A stretch of DNA of 64,000 nt from Sheuella amnicola (lineage in GTDB: Bacteria > Pseudomonadota > Gammaproteobacteria > Burkholderiales > Burkholderiaceae_B), in assembly GCF_010499255.1 (NCBI RefSeq), contig NZ_JAAGRN010000002.1, positions 372,001 to 436,000 on the forward strand, read 5' to 3'. The translations under genes were made by a program, and so were the position numbers. The notes beneath the pieces were generated by a model. It ran no database searches. It was not told the DNA's origin and saw only the letters and a list, made by a program, of their open reading frames with translations. Shown here in pieces: positions 19,517 through 30,846 of this stretch; position 1 is the stretch's first letter; each line of letters opens with the position of its first letter.

Positions 19517-20731
19517 ATGTCACCAGATACGATAAAAGATTCGGCAAAATCGACCGGTCCGGTCATTATGTTGTTGGCACTGGCGGCTTTTGCGAGTTCA
19601 AGCTCCTTCAGAATTTGCGATGCATTGTTGAGCGTGCTTGCTACTGAGTTTGAAGTCAGAACCGCGCAGGCCTCCACCACGGTTATGTATTTTGCGATCG
19701 CTTATGGCGTGATGCAGTTTTTTTACGGACAGATGGGTGATCGATTCGGCAAGTTCAAGGTGCTGTCATTTGCAACCGTTGGTTGCGCAATGGGAAGTCT
19801 GCTCGTGGCTTTATCCCCGACTCTGAAATGGATAGAGCTCGGCAGACTGTTGTCGGGCGCAACGGCAGCCGGAATCATTCCCTTGTCGATGGCATGGATA
19901 GGTGATCATGTCCCTTATGAGCAGCGGCAGGCGACTTTGGCTAAATTTATGCTGGGATCCATCACGGGGCTGGCAGCCGGCCAATTGATGGGAGGTTTTT
20001 TTGCCGATACCATTGGATGGCGTTGGGCATTTGTCTGCTTGTCGATCGTTTATTTGTTAGTGGGGACGTTGTTGATCTCCAAGCGTCATACCGTTGCGGA
20101 GCATGCGACAGGTGGCAGGCAGAAATTCAGCTTGATCGCACCGATGAAGCAGGTGATGTCTATTGGCTGGGCGCGGTTTGTTTTATTGACGGTGATGCTC
20201 GAAGGTGCGCTCGTTTTTGGACCTCTGGCATTTGTGCCCGCATATTTACACGAGCACCATGGAATCCCTGTTTCTTGGGCGGGGATGATTAGCGGAACCT
20301 TCGCGCTTGGTGCGGCCACCTATGCGTTGCGTGCCAATATGCTGGTCAGCCGATTGGGCGAACGCAGACTGGCCTTATACGGTGGTGCGACACTTGGGTT
20401 GGCTTCCGCGTTGTATTGGCTGACGTCGTCATGGCACTGGGGTGTGCTGGCGAGTGTTCTTTCGGGTTTTGGTTATTACTTGTTGCACGCCGTTTTGCAA
20501 ACCAACGCAACGCAAATGGCGCCCGCGGTTAGAGGTACGGCTGTGTCATTGTTTGCATCGTGTCTTTTTCTGGGACAGTCGCTGGGTGTAATTGGCGCCG
20601 CCTGGCTTGTGGACACGTTCGGCCTGTGGTCGGTGTTTCCGGTTAGTCTCGCGACTTTGCCGGTGCTAGGTTGGTGGTTTGCCTGGCGATTAAGGAATCG
20701 CCAGGCAAACCACCAGACTTCATCAAGCTAA
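19517..20731 (+). CDS. MFS transporter (drug/metabolite efflux type)
   Basis: A 404-residue major facilitator superfamily permease with about twelve membrane segments. The loop 2-3 motif GQMGDRFGKFKVL and the TM4 region GRLLSGATAAGIIPLSMAWIGD resemble the YnfM/Bcr-type efflux group. The substrate is not deducible. It lies between dsbD and hemB, which are close neighbours in related genomes as I remember them, so it may be an insertion. Its last 20 codons fall in a perfect 20-bp inverted repeat, giving an unusual polar tail NRQANHQTSSS after the last helix. Confidence 0.85.
   Translation: MSPDTIKDSAKSTGPVIMLLALAAFASSSSFRICDALLSVLATEFEVRTAQASTTVMYFAIAYGVMQFFYGQMGDRFGKFKVLSFATVGCAMGSLLVALSPTLKWIELGRLLSGATAAGIIPLSMAWIGDHVPYEQRQATLAKFMLGSITGLAAGQLMGGFFADTIGWRWAFVCLSIVYLLVGTLLISKRHTVAEHATGGRQKFSLIAPMKQVMSIGWARFVLLTVMLEGALVFGPLAFVPAYLHEHHGIPVSWAGMISGTFALGAATYALRANMLVSRLGERRLALYGGATLGLASALYWLTSSWHWGVLASVLSGFGYYLLHAVLQTNATQMAPAVRGTAVSLFASCLFLGQSLGVIGAAWLVDTFGLWSVFPVSLATLPVLGWWFAWRLRNRQANHQTSSS
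20672..20715. repeat. Perfect 20-bp inverted repeat inside the 3' end of the MFS gene
   Basis: The left arm (20672-20691, core GCCTGGCGATT) and right arm (20696-20715, core AATCGCCAGGC) are exact reverse complements around an AAGG loop. It ends 14 bases before the MFS stop, and hemB converges from the other side. The nearest T-run is about 20 bases beyond it, so it is not a classic intrinsic terminator, though the RNA hairpin would be very stable on either strand. Confidence 0.95.
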
Positions 20732-20733
20732 CG

Positions 20734-22420
<1,687 letters not shown>

Positions 22421-22502
22421 GGCAAGCCAATACAAATGAGGTCAGACCCTATTGTATAATCAGGGGTTTGGAAGTGGTTGAAATTCAACGTCGAGGTCTT
22501 CA

Positions 22503-23201
22503 ATGAAGCGTGTGTTGTCTCGGGTAGTGCTTGCGAGCGGTTTGGTGCTCGGTATGTCCGCCATGTCGCCCGTGCTGGCTGCGGATGCAGCGGGTCCGGC
22601 TAAACCTGATGCCGCCAAAGGCGCCCAACTGTACGATCAGGGCGATAACGCCCGCGGCGTGGTCGCTTGCGCGTCCTGTCATGGTGCGGCCGGTAATAGC
22701 ACGGTTCCCGCCAACCCCAACCTTTCTGCCCAGTCGCATGAGTACATCTACAAGCAACTGGTCGAATTCAAGCCCAAAGACGGTGCCAAAGAAGCCTTGC
22801 GCAAAGGTGCGGATGGCGCACCGTCAGTGATGGCAGCCATGGCTGGCCCCTTGACCGATGCCGATATGCGCAACGTCGCGCTTTATCTGTCGCAACAAAA
22901 GCTGACTGCACCCGCCACCTCAACAAACGAAAAGCTGGTTGATCGCGGCCAGAAGATCTGGCGTGCCGGCATCCCCGAGCGCAACGTACCGGCCTGTGCA
23001 GGTTGCCACTCGCCTAACGGCGCAGGCATTCCGGCCCAGTTCCCGCGACTTGGCGGCCAGTTCCCCTCCTACATTGAAGATCAGCTCAAGCTGTTCCGTG
23101 CCGGTCATCGCGCTAATGGTCCCATGATGAGTCAGATTGCCGATCGCATGAATGACGCTGATATCAAAGCGGTTTCCGATTACGCGGCCGGGTTGCGTTA
23201 A
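22503..23201 (+). CDS. Periplasmic dihaem cytochrome c4
   Basis: A soluble or membrane-associated electron carrier that typically feeds terminal oxidases. A signal peptide runs to about residue 26 (VLAAD). Two class I haem-binding motifs are present, CASCH at 56-60 and CAGCH at 165-169. Each is followed by a Met-ligand region (PSVMAAMAGPL; GPMMSQIADRM), the double-domain plan of cytochrome c4. A TATAAT at 22455-22460 lies upstream. Its neighbours resB and ccsA attach the haem, which makes functional sense. Confidence 0.93.
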   Translation: MKRVLSRVVLASGLVLGMSAMSPVLAADAAGPAKPDAAKGAQLYDQGDNARGVVACASCHGAAGNSTVPANPNLSAQSHEYIYKQLVEFKPKDGAKEALRKGADGAPSVMAAMAGPLTDADMRNVALYLSQQKLTAPATSTNEKLVDRGQKIWRAGIPERNVPACAGCHSPNGAGIPAQFPRLGGQFPSYIEDQLKLFRAGHRANGPMMSQIADRMNDADIKAVSDYAAGLR

Positions 23202-23248
23202 TACAGTTGTCATGACCGCAGTCAATACTGCGGAATGATCAAAGAAGA

Positions 23249-23281
23249 AGGGGGGCGTCGTTTACGACACCCCTTTTTTTT
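23249..23281 (+). terminator. Intrinsic terminator after cytochrome c4
   Basis: GGGG (23252-23255) and GTCG (23257-23260) pair with CGAC (23265-23268) and CCCC (23270-23273), with one C-A mismatch and a TTTA loop, followed by eight T residues. Confidence 0.88.
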
Positions 23282-23333
23282 CACGATTTAATTTAGTGAC
23301 TAACGATCCTCCGCTTCAGAGTTCCCTGTTTAC

Positions 23334-25472
23334 GTGAATACAACAGATACATTGCCTCTATCCGACGATCAGTCGCCCGGAACACCGACAGGTAAAAAGC
23401 CTCGCGCATTGCGCGCCAGCGTGTACGAACTGTTAGGGTCGATGCGTTTTGCCATTAGTCTTCTGGTTTTTATCTGTTTGGCTAGCTTGATCGGTACGGT
23501 TCTACCGCAAAATCGCTCGGAAGGTTCGTACATCGATCAATTCGGACCTTTCTGGTTTGAGGTGTTCGACAAGTTTTCGTTGTGGCATATCTATAACAGT
23601 TGGTGGTTCCTGGTCACGATGAGTTTTCTTGTTGTATCGACCAGTCTGTGTCTGATACGCAATGCCCCCAAAATGCTGATCGACGTGAAGTCGTTTCGCG
23701 AAAATATTCGCGTAACGAGTCTGCGATCGTTTCATCACAAGGTGGAGCTCGATACCCGTCGAGATATGACTAACACCGGTCGCTCGATTCAGGCCTGGCT
23801 CAAGGCTCAAGGTTATGCGGCTCGCACCAGAGACGAGGGTGATGGAATGTTGATCGCCGCAAAAAAAGGCAGTGGCAATCGATTTGGATACATTTTTGCG
23901 CACGCGGCGATTGTGGTTGTATGCGTAGGCGGATTGCTTGATAGCGAATTGCCGAATCGCCTTCAAGTCTGGTTTGGAGGAAAACACCCCATCCGTGAAA
24001 ACATGCTGATCGCGGATGTACCGCAATCGGGTAGATTCTCCGTCAACAATCCAAGTTTTCGCGCAAGCGTTCTGATTCCTGAGGGCGGGGATCGCAATAC
24101 CGCTGTCGTGAATATCGATGACGGTGCGATTGTTCAGCCGTTACCGTTCACGATCGCGCTAAAAAAATTCATCGTTGATTACTACTCCACAGGCATGCCC
24201 AGCAGATTTGCCAGTCTGGTCGAAGTAACCGATTCCGAAACGAATAAAAAATTTGATGCCACCATCGAGGTGAATGAACCCTTGCATTACAAAGGCGTCA
24301 CTGTTTACCAGTCAAGCTTTGACGATGGTGGTAGCACGGTGGCGTTAACGGGATATCCTTTGTCCGGAACCAACCCGATCAATTTTGAAGTGAAGGGTCA
24401 GGTTGGCCAAACATCCGATGTGGCGTTGGGTGATTCAGGCAAAAGCATCAAACTTGAAGTCACTAAATTACGGGCTATCAACGTAGAGGATTTTTCGGCA
24501 GGCGAACCCTCGTCGCCTAAGGCGCTGAACGAGCACGTTGCGTCCGTCACAGGAAGTGCCGCAGGCAAGAAAAACAAGAATTTGCGCAACATCGGCCCAA
24601 GTATTGAATACAGGCTGATCGATCAAAGCGGTCAGGCTACGTTGTTTCATAACTACATGGTGCCAATTGAGCTCGAAGGTATGCAAGTCATGCTGGTGGG
24701 CGTGCAAGAGCCGGGTGTAGGGTTCAAATATTTGCGCCTGCCGGTGGATGATCAAGGCACCTTGGACGAGTTCATGCGCTTGCGTGCCGCTTTGGCCGAT
24801 CCCAAGGCTCGTAGCGAAGCGGTGCAAAGGTTCGCGCAAGCATTCGCAACAACAGCCGATGACAGACAGGCGCTCAAGGTGTCGGCTGAGCGTGCGCTCG
24901 ATACATTTGCCGCCGGTGGTTTGCAGGCCATATCGACCTTTCTCGAAACGAATGTTCCGCAACCCGAGCAGCAGCGCGCCGCAGACATCGTGATCAGATT
25001 GCTTGGGTCGTCGATATCCGAGCTGCGCAACGTTGCACGCGAACGTGCCGGATTGCCTGCCCTGGTCGGAGCAACTAAAGATCAGGATCGCGAGGTCAGC
25101 TGGGCACGGGTCGCAGTGGCTGCGCTATCCGATCTGAATTTCTATCCGGCGCCGGTGCTGCTCAAGCTGACTTCGTTCGAGCAAGTACAGGCTAGCGTGT
25201 TTCAGGTGAGCCGCACACCCGGAAAGATGCTGGTTTATCTGGGATGCCTGTTCCTGGTGCTGGGTGTGTTCGCGATGTTCTATGTGCGCGATCGCCGGAT
25301 ATGGATTTGGCTTCGACCTACAGAACACACACAAGGCACTCATGTATTAGCTGCCATGACATCACAAAAGCGTACACTCGACTTCAATCGCGAGTTCGAC
25401 AGATTCAAACAATCGCTAGGTCGTCTGAATCAGGATGTCGATTCGAAAGATGCCGGCAAGCAAGCCGTCTGA
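23334..25472 (+). CDS. resB: Cytochrome c biogenesis protein ResB (CcsB)
   Basis: ResB/Ccs1 works with CcsA in System II to move haem and attach it to apocytochromes. The 712 residues start at GTG 23334; no nearer in-frame ATG exists before the first helix. There are three N-terminal membrane segments (starting LLGSMRFAISLLVFICLASLIGTV, split here at about 34-57) and a large periplasmic domain. A final membrane helix near 615-640 (MLVYLGCLFLVLGVFAMF) precedes a cytoplasmic tail. ccsA follows 37 bases later. Confidence 0.92.
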   Translation: MNTTDTLPLSDDQSPGTPTGKKPRALRASVYELLGSMRFAISLLVFICLASLIGTVLPQNRSEGSYIDQFGPFWFEVFDKFSLWHIYNSWWFLVTMSFLVVSTSLCLIRNAPKMLIDVKSFRENIRVTSLRSFHHKVELDTRRDMTNTGRSIQAWLKAQGYAARTRDEGDGMLIAAKKGSGNRFGYIFAHAAIVVVCVGGLLDSELPNRLQVWFGGKHPIRENMLIADVPQSGRFSVNNPSFRASVLIPEGGDRNTAVVNIDDGAIVQPLPFTIALKKFIVDYYSTGMPSRFASLVEVTDSETNKKFDATIEVNEPLHYKGVTVYQSSFDDGGSTVALTGYPLSGTNPINFEVKGQVGQTSDVALGDSGKSIKLEVTKLRAINVEDFSAGEPSSPKALNEHVASVTGSAAGKKNKNLRNIGPSIEYRLIDQSGQATLFHNYMVPIELEGMQVMLVGVQEPGVGFKYLRLPVDDQGTLDEFMRLRAALADPKARSEAVQRFAQAFATTADDRQALKVSAERALDTFAAGGLQAISTFLETNVPQPEQQRAADIVIRLLGSSISELRNVARERAGLPALVGATKDQDREVSWARVAVAALSDLNFYPAPVLLKLTSFEQVQASVFQVSRTPGKMLVYLGCLFLVLGVFAMFYVRDRRIWIWLRPTEHTQGTHVLAAMTSQKRTLDFNREFDRFKQSLGRLNQDVDSKDAGKQAV

Positions 25473-25509
25473 AGCCGACTATCCGAATATCTGCATTAAA
25501 GAGAAAGCC

Positions 25510-26841
25510 ATGACTAATCCAGCCACTGTTACAGAAAATGATTGGGTTGACCTATCCGAGTCGGGTGATTCGCGCATTCAGCGTGGCGGCTTGAATTGGA
25601 CTGACGCATTATTTTTTGTTCTGCTCTCTGTAGGTGCAGCCTATGCACTGATGAATTACAGCGGCGCAATGGATATTTACGAGAAAGCAATCCTGTGCGC
25701 CACGGTTCCTTTCCTGACCTGGCTAGGCTGGCTATGGCGTCCTTTGCGCAATCTGATGTTGCTAGTCGCTGCGTCAACCGGTTTGTCGCTCTGGCTGTAT
25801 CAAGGCGATATTGCCCGTGCCGAAAAAGTATTTTTGCTGAAGTATCTGTTCTCATCCCAGTCGGCCATACTGTGGATGTGCGCACTGTTTACTCTGGCGA
25901 TGGTGTCTTATTGGCTGGGTCTTTTTAGCGCAACAGCCTCCTGGCTGGGTACGGCCCTGACCTGGGGCGCGGTTTTCGCCGGAACCACCGGCTTGATGGT
26001 GCGCTGGCGCGAAGGGCATTTGATGGGGCCTGATATCGGTCACATTCCCGTTAGCAACCTTTATGAAGTTTTCGTCCTTTTTTCGCTGATCACCGCCCTT
26101 TTCTATCTGTATTACGAGCGCCGCTATGCTACGCGCGCGCTAGGTGGCTTTGTGATGCTGGTGATCACCTCGGCCGTGGTGTTTTTGTTGTGGTATTCGT
26201 TCACGCGCGACGCGTTTCAGATACAACCACTTGTGCCGGCACTTAAGAGCTGGTGGATGAAGTTGCATGTGCCCGCGAACTTCATCGGATACGGTACATT
26301 CTCCCTGGCCGCCATGGTCGGCTTCGCCTACCTGGTCAAGCAACACGCCGAAACGCGTTCATGGATCAAGTTGATACCGCTTTTTGTGATTGGCGTATTG
26401 ATGGCCGGCGAGCCTATGGTGTTTCGTACCCAAGGACTGTCCGCAACCTGGATGATTTATTTCGGCATTGGTGCGGTTCTGGTCGCTACGATTCTATTGT
26501 TTCGCAAACCGATTGCCGCCAGTTTACCGTCGCTTGAGGTGCTGGATGACATCATGTATCGCGCGATCGCGATCGGCTTTGCTTTTTTTACCGTTGCAAC
26601 TATTCTGGGCGCATTCTGGGCGGCCGATGCCTGGGGTGCCTATTGGCAATGGGATCCCAAAGAGACCTGGGCATTGATCGTATGGCTGAATTACGCCGCC
26701 TGGCTGCATTTACGCTTGATGAAAGGTTTACGCGGCACGATGGCCGCCTATTGGGCTCTGATCGGATTGCTGGTTACAAGCTTCGCCTTTCTTGGCGTTA
26801 ATATGTTCCTATCGGGCCTGCATTCCTACGGGGCACTTTAA
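25510..26841 (+). CDS. ccsA: Cytochrome c biogenesis protein CcsA (ResC)
   Basis: CcsA is the haem-handling partner of ResB. The 443 residues start at ATG 25510; an upstream start at 25435 would overlap resB and add a polar stretch. It is polytopic and carries the tryptophan-rich haem motif WGAYWQWDPKETW near residue 377. Conserved histidines lie in KLHVPANF and near the C terminus (SGLHSYGAL). As part of System II it fits with the cytochrome c4 gene and dsbD nearby. Confidence 0.94.
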   Translation: MTNPATVTENDWVDLSESGDSRIQRGGLNWTDALFFVLLSVGAAYALMNYSGAMDIYEKAILCATVPFLTWLGWLWRPLRNLMLLVAASTGLSLWLYQGDIARAEKVFLLKYLFSSQSAILWMCALFTLAMVSYWLGLFSATASWLGTALTWGAVFAGTTGLMVRWREGHLMGPDIGHIPVSNLYEVFVLFSLITALFYLYYERRYATRALGGFVMLVITSAVVFLLWYSFTRDAFQIQPLVPALKSWWMKLHVPANFIGYGTFSLAAMVGFAYLVKQHAETRSWIKLIPLFVIGVLMAGEPMVFRTQGLSATWMIYFGIGAVLVATILLFRKPIAASLPSLEVLDDIMYRAIAIGFAFFTVATILGAFWAADAWGAYWQWDPKETWALIVWLNYAAWLHLRLMKGLRGTMAAYWALIGLLVTSFAFLGVNMFLSGLHSYGAL

Positions 26842-26891
26842 AAATCCGTAAAAATCCATAAAAACAAAACTAAAAAGCAGCAGCAAATATC

Positions 26892-28088
26892 GTGAGACAA
26901 GCAAGACCTTGGGTAGTACTAGTTGCCACATTAACCGTGCAGGCGCTAGTCGCCATGGCGTTACTGACCTTGCCCGTCGTGGCGCCGGTTGTGGCCAAAC
27001 ATCTTGAGATGTCGACAGCCTATCTGGGCGCGTATGTCGCACTGGTTTATTTTGCTGCCATGTTCTCAAGCCTGCTGGGTGGTGCGGCGGTCAAGCGCTG
27101 GGGAGCGATCAGGCTCAGTCAGGCAGGCTTGATCTTTACCGGCATAGGGCTATTTTTGTGTGCGGTACCTCATCCCGCTGTGATCGCCTTAGGCGCACTG
27201 TGCATAGGCGCCGGCTATGGTCCCATCACACCCGCAAGCTCTCATCTCCTCATCAAAACAACCCCGCCCAGTCAGTTATCACTAGTGTTTTCGATCAAGC
27301 AAACCGGTGTGCCGCTTGGTGGCATGATTGCCGGTGCGTTAATTCCCTCGTTGGATTTATTGATCGGCTGGCAATGGGCTTTTGTTTCGGCAGGCCTGGC
27401 TTGCGTTCTTTGTGCTGTTTCGGTGCAACCGTTGCAGGCAAATCTTGATGATGATCGGAATCCGGCCGCGCGACCTTCTCTTGTTGCCAGTATTGTGATG
27501 CCCTTGCGGCTGATTTTCGGGCACAAGAGTTTGCGTAATCTATCGATGATGTCATTCTTGTTTGCAATGTGCCAGATGGCGCTGACGGCGTATCTGGTGA
27601 CTTTTCTGTTCGAGGATCTGAACTGGACGCTTGTGGCCGCTGGTGTCGCGCTGACCGTAGCGCAAGCTGCCGGTGTCGGGGGGCGCATCATCTGGGGCTT
27701 TATCTCCGATCGCTGGCTCGGGCCCGTCAGAATGCTGATCGTGCTGGTATTCCTGTTGATTGTCGGTGCGATCGGAACGTCAATGTTGACGGTCGACACA
27801 TCCCCATGGATTTTGTATCCGCTATTGATCCTTTTTGGCGGATCAGTGATCGGCTGGAACGGAGTGTATCTGGCTGAAGTTGCGCGTCAAGCCCCTCCCG
27901 GACAGGCAGGGATCGCCACGGGGGGTACGCTTTGCATCACTTTTCTCGGTGTCATGATGGGGCCGCCCTTCTTTGGCCTGACCGCCAGTACGTTCAATAG
28001 TTATGGCGTCAGTTATGCATTTTTGACGATTCCCGCCGTCTTGATGCTGTTGCTTTTGGTTCCCCTGCTTCGTAAAAAATCGTCATAA
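26892..28088 (+). CDS. MFS transporter (CynX/NimT-like)
   Basis: A 398-residue permease starting at GTG 26892, with about twelve helices. GAGYGPITPASSHLL and SIKQTGVPLGGMIAG in the first half and GRIIWGFISDRW in the second are typical of the MFS group that includes cyanate and organic-anion permeases. The substrate is unknown. It starts 50 bases after ccsA and is the first gene of the accessory block that ends at 36680. Confidence 0.83.
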   Translation: MRQARPWVVLVATLTVQALVAMALLTLPVVAPVVAKHLEMSTAYLGAYVALVYFAAMFSSLLGGAAVKRWGAIRLSQAGLIFTGIGLFLCAVPHPAVIALGALCIGAGYGPITPASSHLLIKTTPPSQLSLVFSIKQTGVPLGGMIAGALIPSLDLLIGWQWAFVSAGLACVLCAVSVQPLQANLDDDRNPAARPSLVASIVMPLRLIFGHKSLRNLSMMSFLFAMCQMALTAYLVTFLFEDLNWTLVAAGVALTVAQAAGVGGRIIWGFISDRWLGPVRMLIVLVFLLIVGAIGTSMLTVDTSPWILYPLLILFGGSVIGWNGVYLAEVARQAPPGQAGIATGGTLCITFLGVMMGPPFFGLTASTFNSYGVSYAFLTIPAVLMLLLLVPLLRKKSS

Positions 28089-28188
28089 CTGGTTTGGGAC
28101 AAGGGTTTTTCCCGATTCTTGAATTTTGTCATCAGCGTAAAACACTAAGTTTGCATCTACGATCAAAACGACCATAACGAGGACCTCT

Positions 28189-29772
28189 ATGCATCAAACT
28201 ATCAGCAGACGCCTGGCGCGTGTCGGCATTGCCGCAGCGTTTACCACTTTGGTGGCCTTCGGAAACATTGCCGGCGCGCAAACGCGTGGCGGCACGCTGA
28301 ACGCGATCGTTCAGCCCGAGCCGCCGATTCTGATGCTAGGTTTGAACCAGCAGGCCCCGACGCAATATGTCGCCGGCAAGATTTATCAGGGTCTTTTAAC
28401 CTATGACGAAAAGCTCAAGCCGCTGCCATCGCTTGCCAAAGCCTGGAAAATTTCGGATGACGGACTGATCTATTCGTTCGAGCTCCAGCAAGGTGTCAAA
28501 TGGCATGACGGCAAACCTTTCAGCTCAGCGGACGTGGTTTTCAGTATCGACCAGTTTTTGCGCAAAGTGCATCCGCGTGCACGCGTGATCATCAACAAGT
28601 ATGTTGAAACCATCACCGCTGCTGATGCCAACAACGTTGTCATCAAACTGAAAGAGCCGTTTGCGCCTTTCATCTCGACCTTCGTTGTTGACAATATGCC
28701 GATGGTGCCCAAGCATCTTTATGACGGCACAGATTATGCAACGAACCCGGCCAACCAGACACCTATCGGCACCGGGCCATTCAAGTTCAAGGAGTGGAAG
28801 AAAGGTTCATTCATTACGCTGGTGCGTAACAATGAATACTGGAAACCTAACATGCCCTATCTGGATGAGATCGTCTTCCGTGTCGTGCCCGATGCCGCAT
28901 CGCGCGCCGTAGCCTTCGAGAAGGGTGATGTCCAGGTCTTGCGCGGTGGCGATGTGGACAACGTTGAAGTCAAGCGCCTAAAGGCACTGCCTAATGTCGA
29001 GATGACAACCAAGGGTTGGGAAATGTATGCGCCCTTGTCATTCATGGTGATGAATGAGCGCAGCGCGCCATTTAATAACGTCAAGGTGCGTCAGGCCGTG
29101 ATGCATGCGGTTAATCGCAAGTTTGTCGTCGACAATATTTTCTTCGGACTCGGCAAAATCGCGATTAGCCCCTTGGCTTCGTCCACGATGTTCTTCGAAC
29201 CCAAAGTCACACAATATGACTACAACCTGAAAAAAGCGCGCGATCTAATCAAGGAGTCCGGAGTGAATGTTGCCGCCCGTCCGATCAAGATCTTGAGCTT
29301 TCCGTATGGTTCGGCCTGGGATCGACTGGCCGAGTACACCAAGCAAAGCCTCGAGCAGATCGGCTTCAAGGTCGACATCGAAGCAGCCGATGCCGGCGCA
29401 TGGGCTAAGCGCACCGGTGAATTCGACTTTGATCTGACCTTCAACTACACCTATCAGTATGGCGATCCTGCCATCGGTGTGGCACGTCACTATCTTGGCA
29501 GCAACATCGTCAAGGGTTCGCCATTCGTGAACAACCAGGGTTACAACAATCCTAAAGTCGATGAGTTGTTCAACAAGGCTGCCACCACCATCAAAGCCGA
29601 AGAGCGTCAGAAACTGTATACCGAAGTCCAGAACATTCTGGTCAACGATGTCGCCAACGGTTATCTCTTCGAACTCGAGTTTCCGACCTTTTATCGTAAG
29701 AACATCAAGAACCTTGTGACGACCGCTATTGGTCTGAACGAAACGTTCGATAACGTCTGGATCGAAAAATAA
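28189..29772 (+). CDS. ABC transporter periplasmic binding protein, dipeptide/oligopeptide family
   Basis: A family 5 solute-binding protein that delivers its ligand to the permeases encoded just downstream. The 527 residues include a signal peptide to about residue 30 (GNIAGAQ). Family signatures include GLLTYDEKLKPLPSLAKAW and LQQGVKWHDGKPFSSADVVFS, and TPIGTGPFKFKEW follows near residue 197. Ligands of this family range over peptides, opines, nickel, glutathione and acylated amines. The deacylase and dehydrogenase genes downstream hint at an N-acylated amine or amino acid, which is inference. Confidence 0.92.
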   Translation: MHQTISRRLARVGIAAAFTTLVAFGNIAGAQTRGGTLNAIVQPEPPILMLGLNQQAPTQYVAGKIYQGLLTYDEKLKPLPSLAKAWKISDDGLIYSFELQQGVKWHDGKPFSSADVVFSIDQFLRKVHPRARVIINKYVETITAADANNVVIKLKEPFAPFISTFVVDNMPMVPKHLYDGTDYATNPANQTPIGTGPFKFKEWKKGSFITLVRNNEYWKPNMPYLDEIVFRVVPDAASRAVAFEKGDVQVLRGGDVDNVEVKRLKALPNVEMTTKGWEMYAPLSFMVMNERSAPFNNVKVRQAVMHAVNRKFVVDNIFFGLGKIAISPLASSTMFFEPKVTQYDYNLKKARDLIKESGVNVAARPIKILSFPYGSAWDRLAEYTKQSLEQIGFKVDIEAADAGAWAKRTGEFDFDLTFNYTYQYGDPAIGVARHYLGSNIVKGSPFVNNQGYNNPKVDELFNKAATTIKAEERQKLYTEVQNILVNDVANGYLFELEFPTFYRKNIKNLVTTAIGLNETFDNVWIEK

Positions 29773-29786
29773 TCGACGGACCTCGG

Positions 29787-29818
29787 CTCGGGCACCCTTA
29801 GGGTGCTCGAGTTTTTTT
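29787..29818 (+). terminator. Terminator-like hairpin between binding-protein and permease genes
   Basis: CTCGGGCACCC (29787-29797) pairs with GGGTGCTCGAG (29801-29811) with one wobble, across a TTA loop, followed by seven T residues. Placed between the binding protein and the first permease, it probably lowers expression of the membrane parts relative to the binding protein. Confidence 0.88.
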
Positions 29819-29855
29819 GATCTAAAGCGTTTGTATTGTTTCGGCAGTAGCTATC

Positions 29856-30845
29856 TTGAAATTTCTCTCTTTTCTAGTATCACGGCTATGGAAAGCGCTT
29901 GGCGTCATTCTGGGTGTGGTCGTATTCAATTTTTTTCTGATTCGACTGGCCCCGGGCGATCCGGCAAGCATCATGGCTGGCGAAGCCGCATCTTCCGATC
30001 CGGGTTATGTCGAGCAATTGCGTCAGCAATTCGGTCTTGATCTGCCGTTGTATCAACAATTATTCGTTTATCTGAAGGGCATCTTCCAACTGGATCTGGG
30101 CTATTCGTACCGCAATAAGTTGCCAGTGCTGGACCTGATTCTGGATCGCCTGCCCGCCACATTGCTGCTGATGGGCTGCGCGTTCATCTTTTCTTTAATC
30201 ATTGGCGTGCTGCTCGGTGTGCTCGCCTCGCGCAGCCGTTATACCAGCCGTCATCAATGGCTCGATAGCGCCATCATGACAGGCGCACTTGTCTTGTACG
30301 CAACCCCATTGTTCTGGTTGTCGTTGCTGATGATTATTTTCTTTTCCGTCACATTGGGTTGGTTGCCTGCTTTCGGCATGGAGTCGATCGGCGCCCATTA
30401 CACGGGCTGGGCACGCGTGGGCGATATTGCGACGCATCTGATATTGCCGGTTATTTCGCTGGGTTGTTTTTTCATGGCGGTGTATGCCCGGCTCACACGC
30501 GCATCCATGCTTGAGGTCATGGGGATGGATTTCATCAAGACCGCACGCGCCAAGGGTGTGCCTGCAGGTCAAGTCATCCGTAAACATGTATTACGCAATG
30601 CCTTGCTGCCTGTGGTGACCTTTGCGGGGATACAGCTTGGCCAGATGGCCGGTGGCGCAGTCTTGACCGAGACCGTATTTGCCTGGCCAGGCATCGGACG
30701 CCTCATGTTCGATGCGCTATTGCAGCGTGATTATCAGCTGTTGCTGGGCGTGTTTCTGGTTACCGCAACAATGGTGGTGTTGTTTAACCTGCTCACGGAT
30801 CTGATCTATCGATTCATTGATCCACGTATCGAGTTTGGAAGTTGA
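29856..30845 (+). CDS. ABC transporter permease, DppB-like
   Basis: The first membrane subunit of the importer, 329 residues, starting with TTG at 29856 (LKFLSFLVSRLWK). It has six helices, an N-terminal region RLAPGDPASIMAGEAAS typical of DppB/OppB, and the EAA coupling loop ARAKGVPAGQVIRKHVLRNA around residues 225-246. The next gene starts one base after its stop. Confidence 0.92.
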   Translation: MKFLSFLVSRLWKALGVILGVVVFNFFLIRLAPGDPASIMAGEAASSDPGYVEQLRQQFGLDLPLYQQLFVYLKGIFQLDLGYSYRNKLPVLDLILDRLPATLLLMGCAFIFSLIIGVLLGVLASRSRYTSRHQWLDSAIMTGALVLYATPLFWLSLLMIIFFSVTLGWLPAFGMESIGAHYTGWARVGDIATHLILPVISLGCFFMAVYARLTRASMLEVMGMDFIKTARAKGVPAGQVIRKHVLRNALLPVVTFAGIQLGQMAGGAVLTETVFAWPGIGRLMFDALLQRDYQLLLGVFLVTATMVVLFNLLTDLIYRFIDPRIEFGS

Positions 30846-30846
30846 T

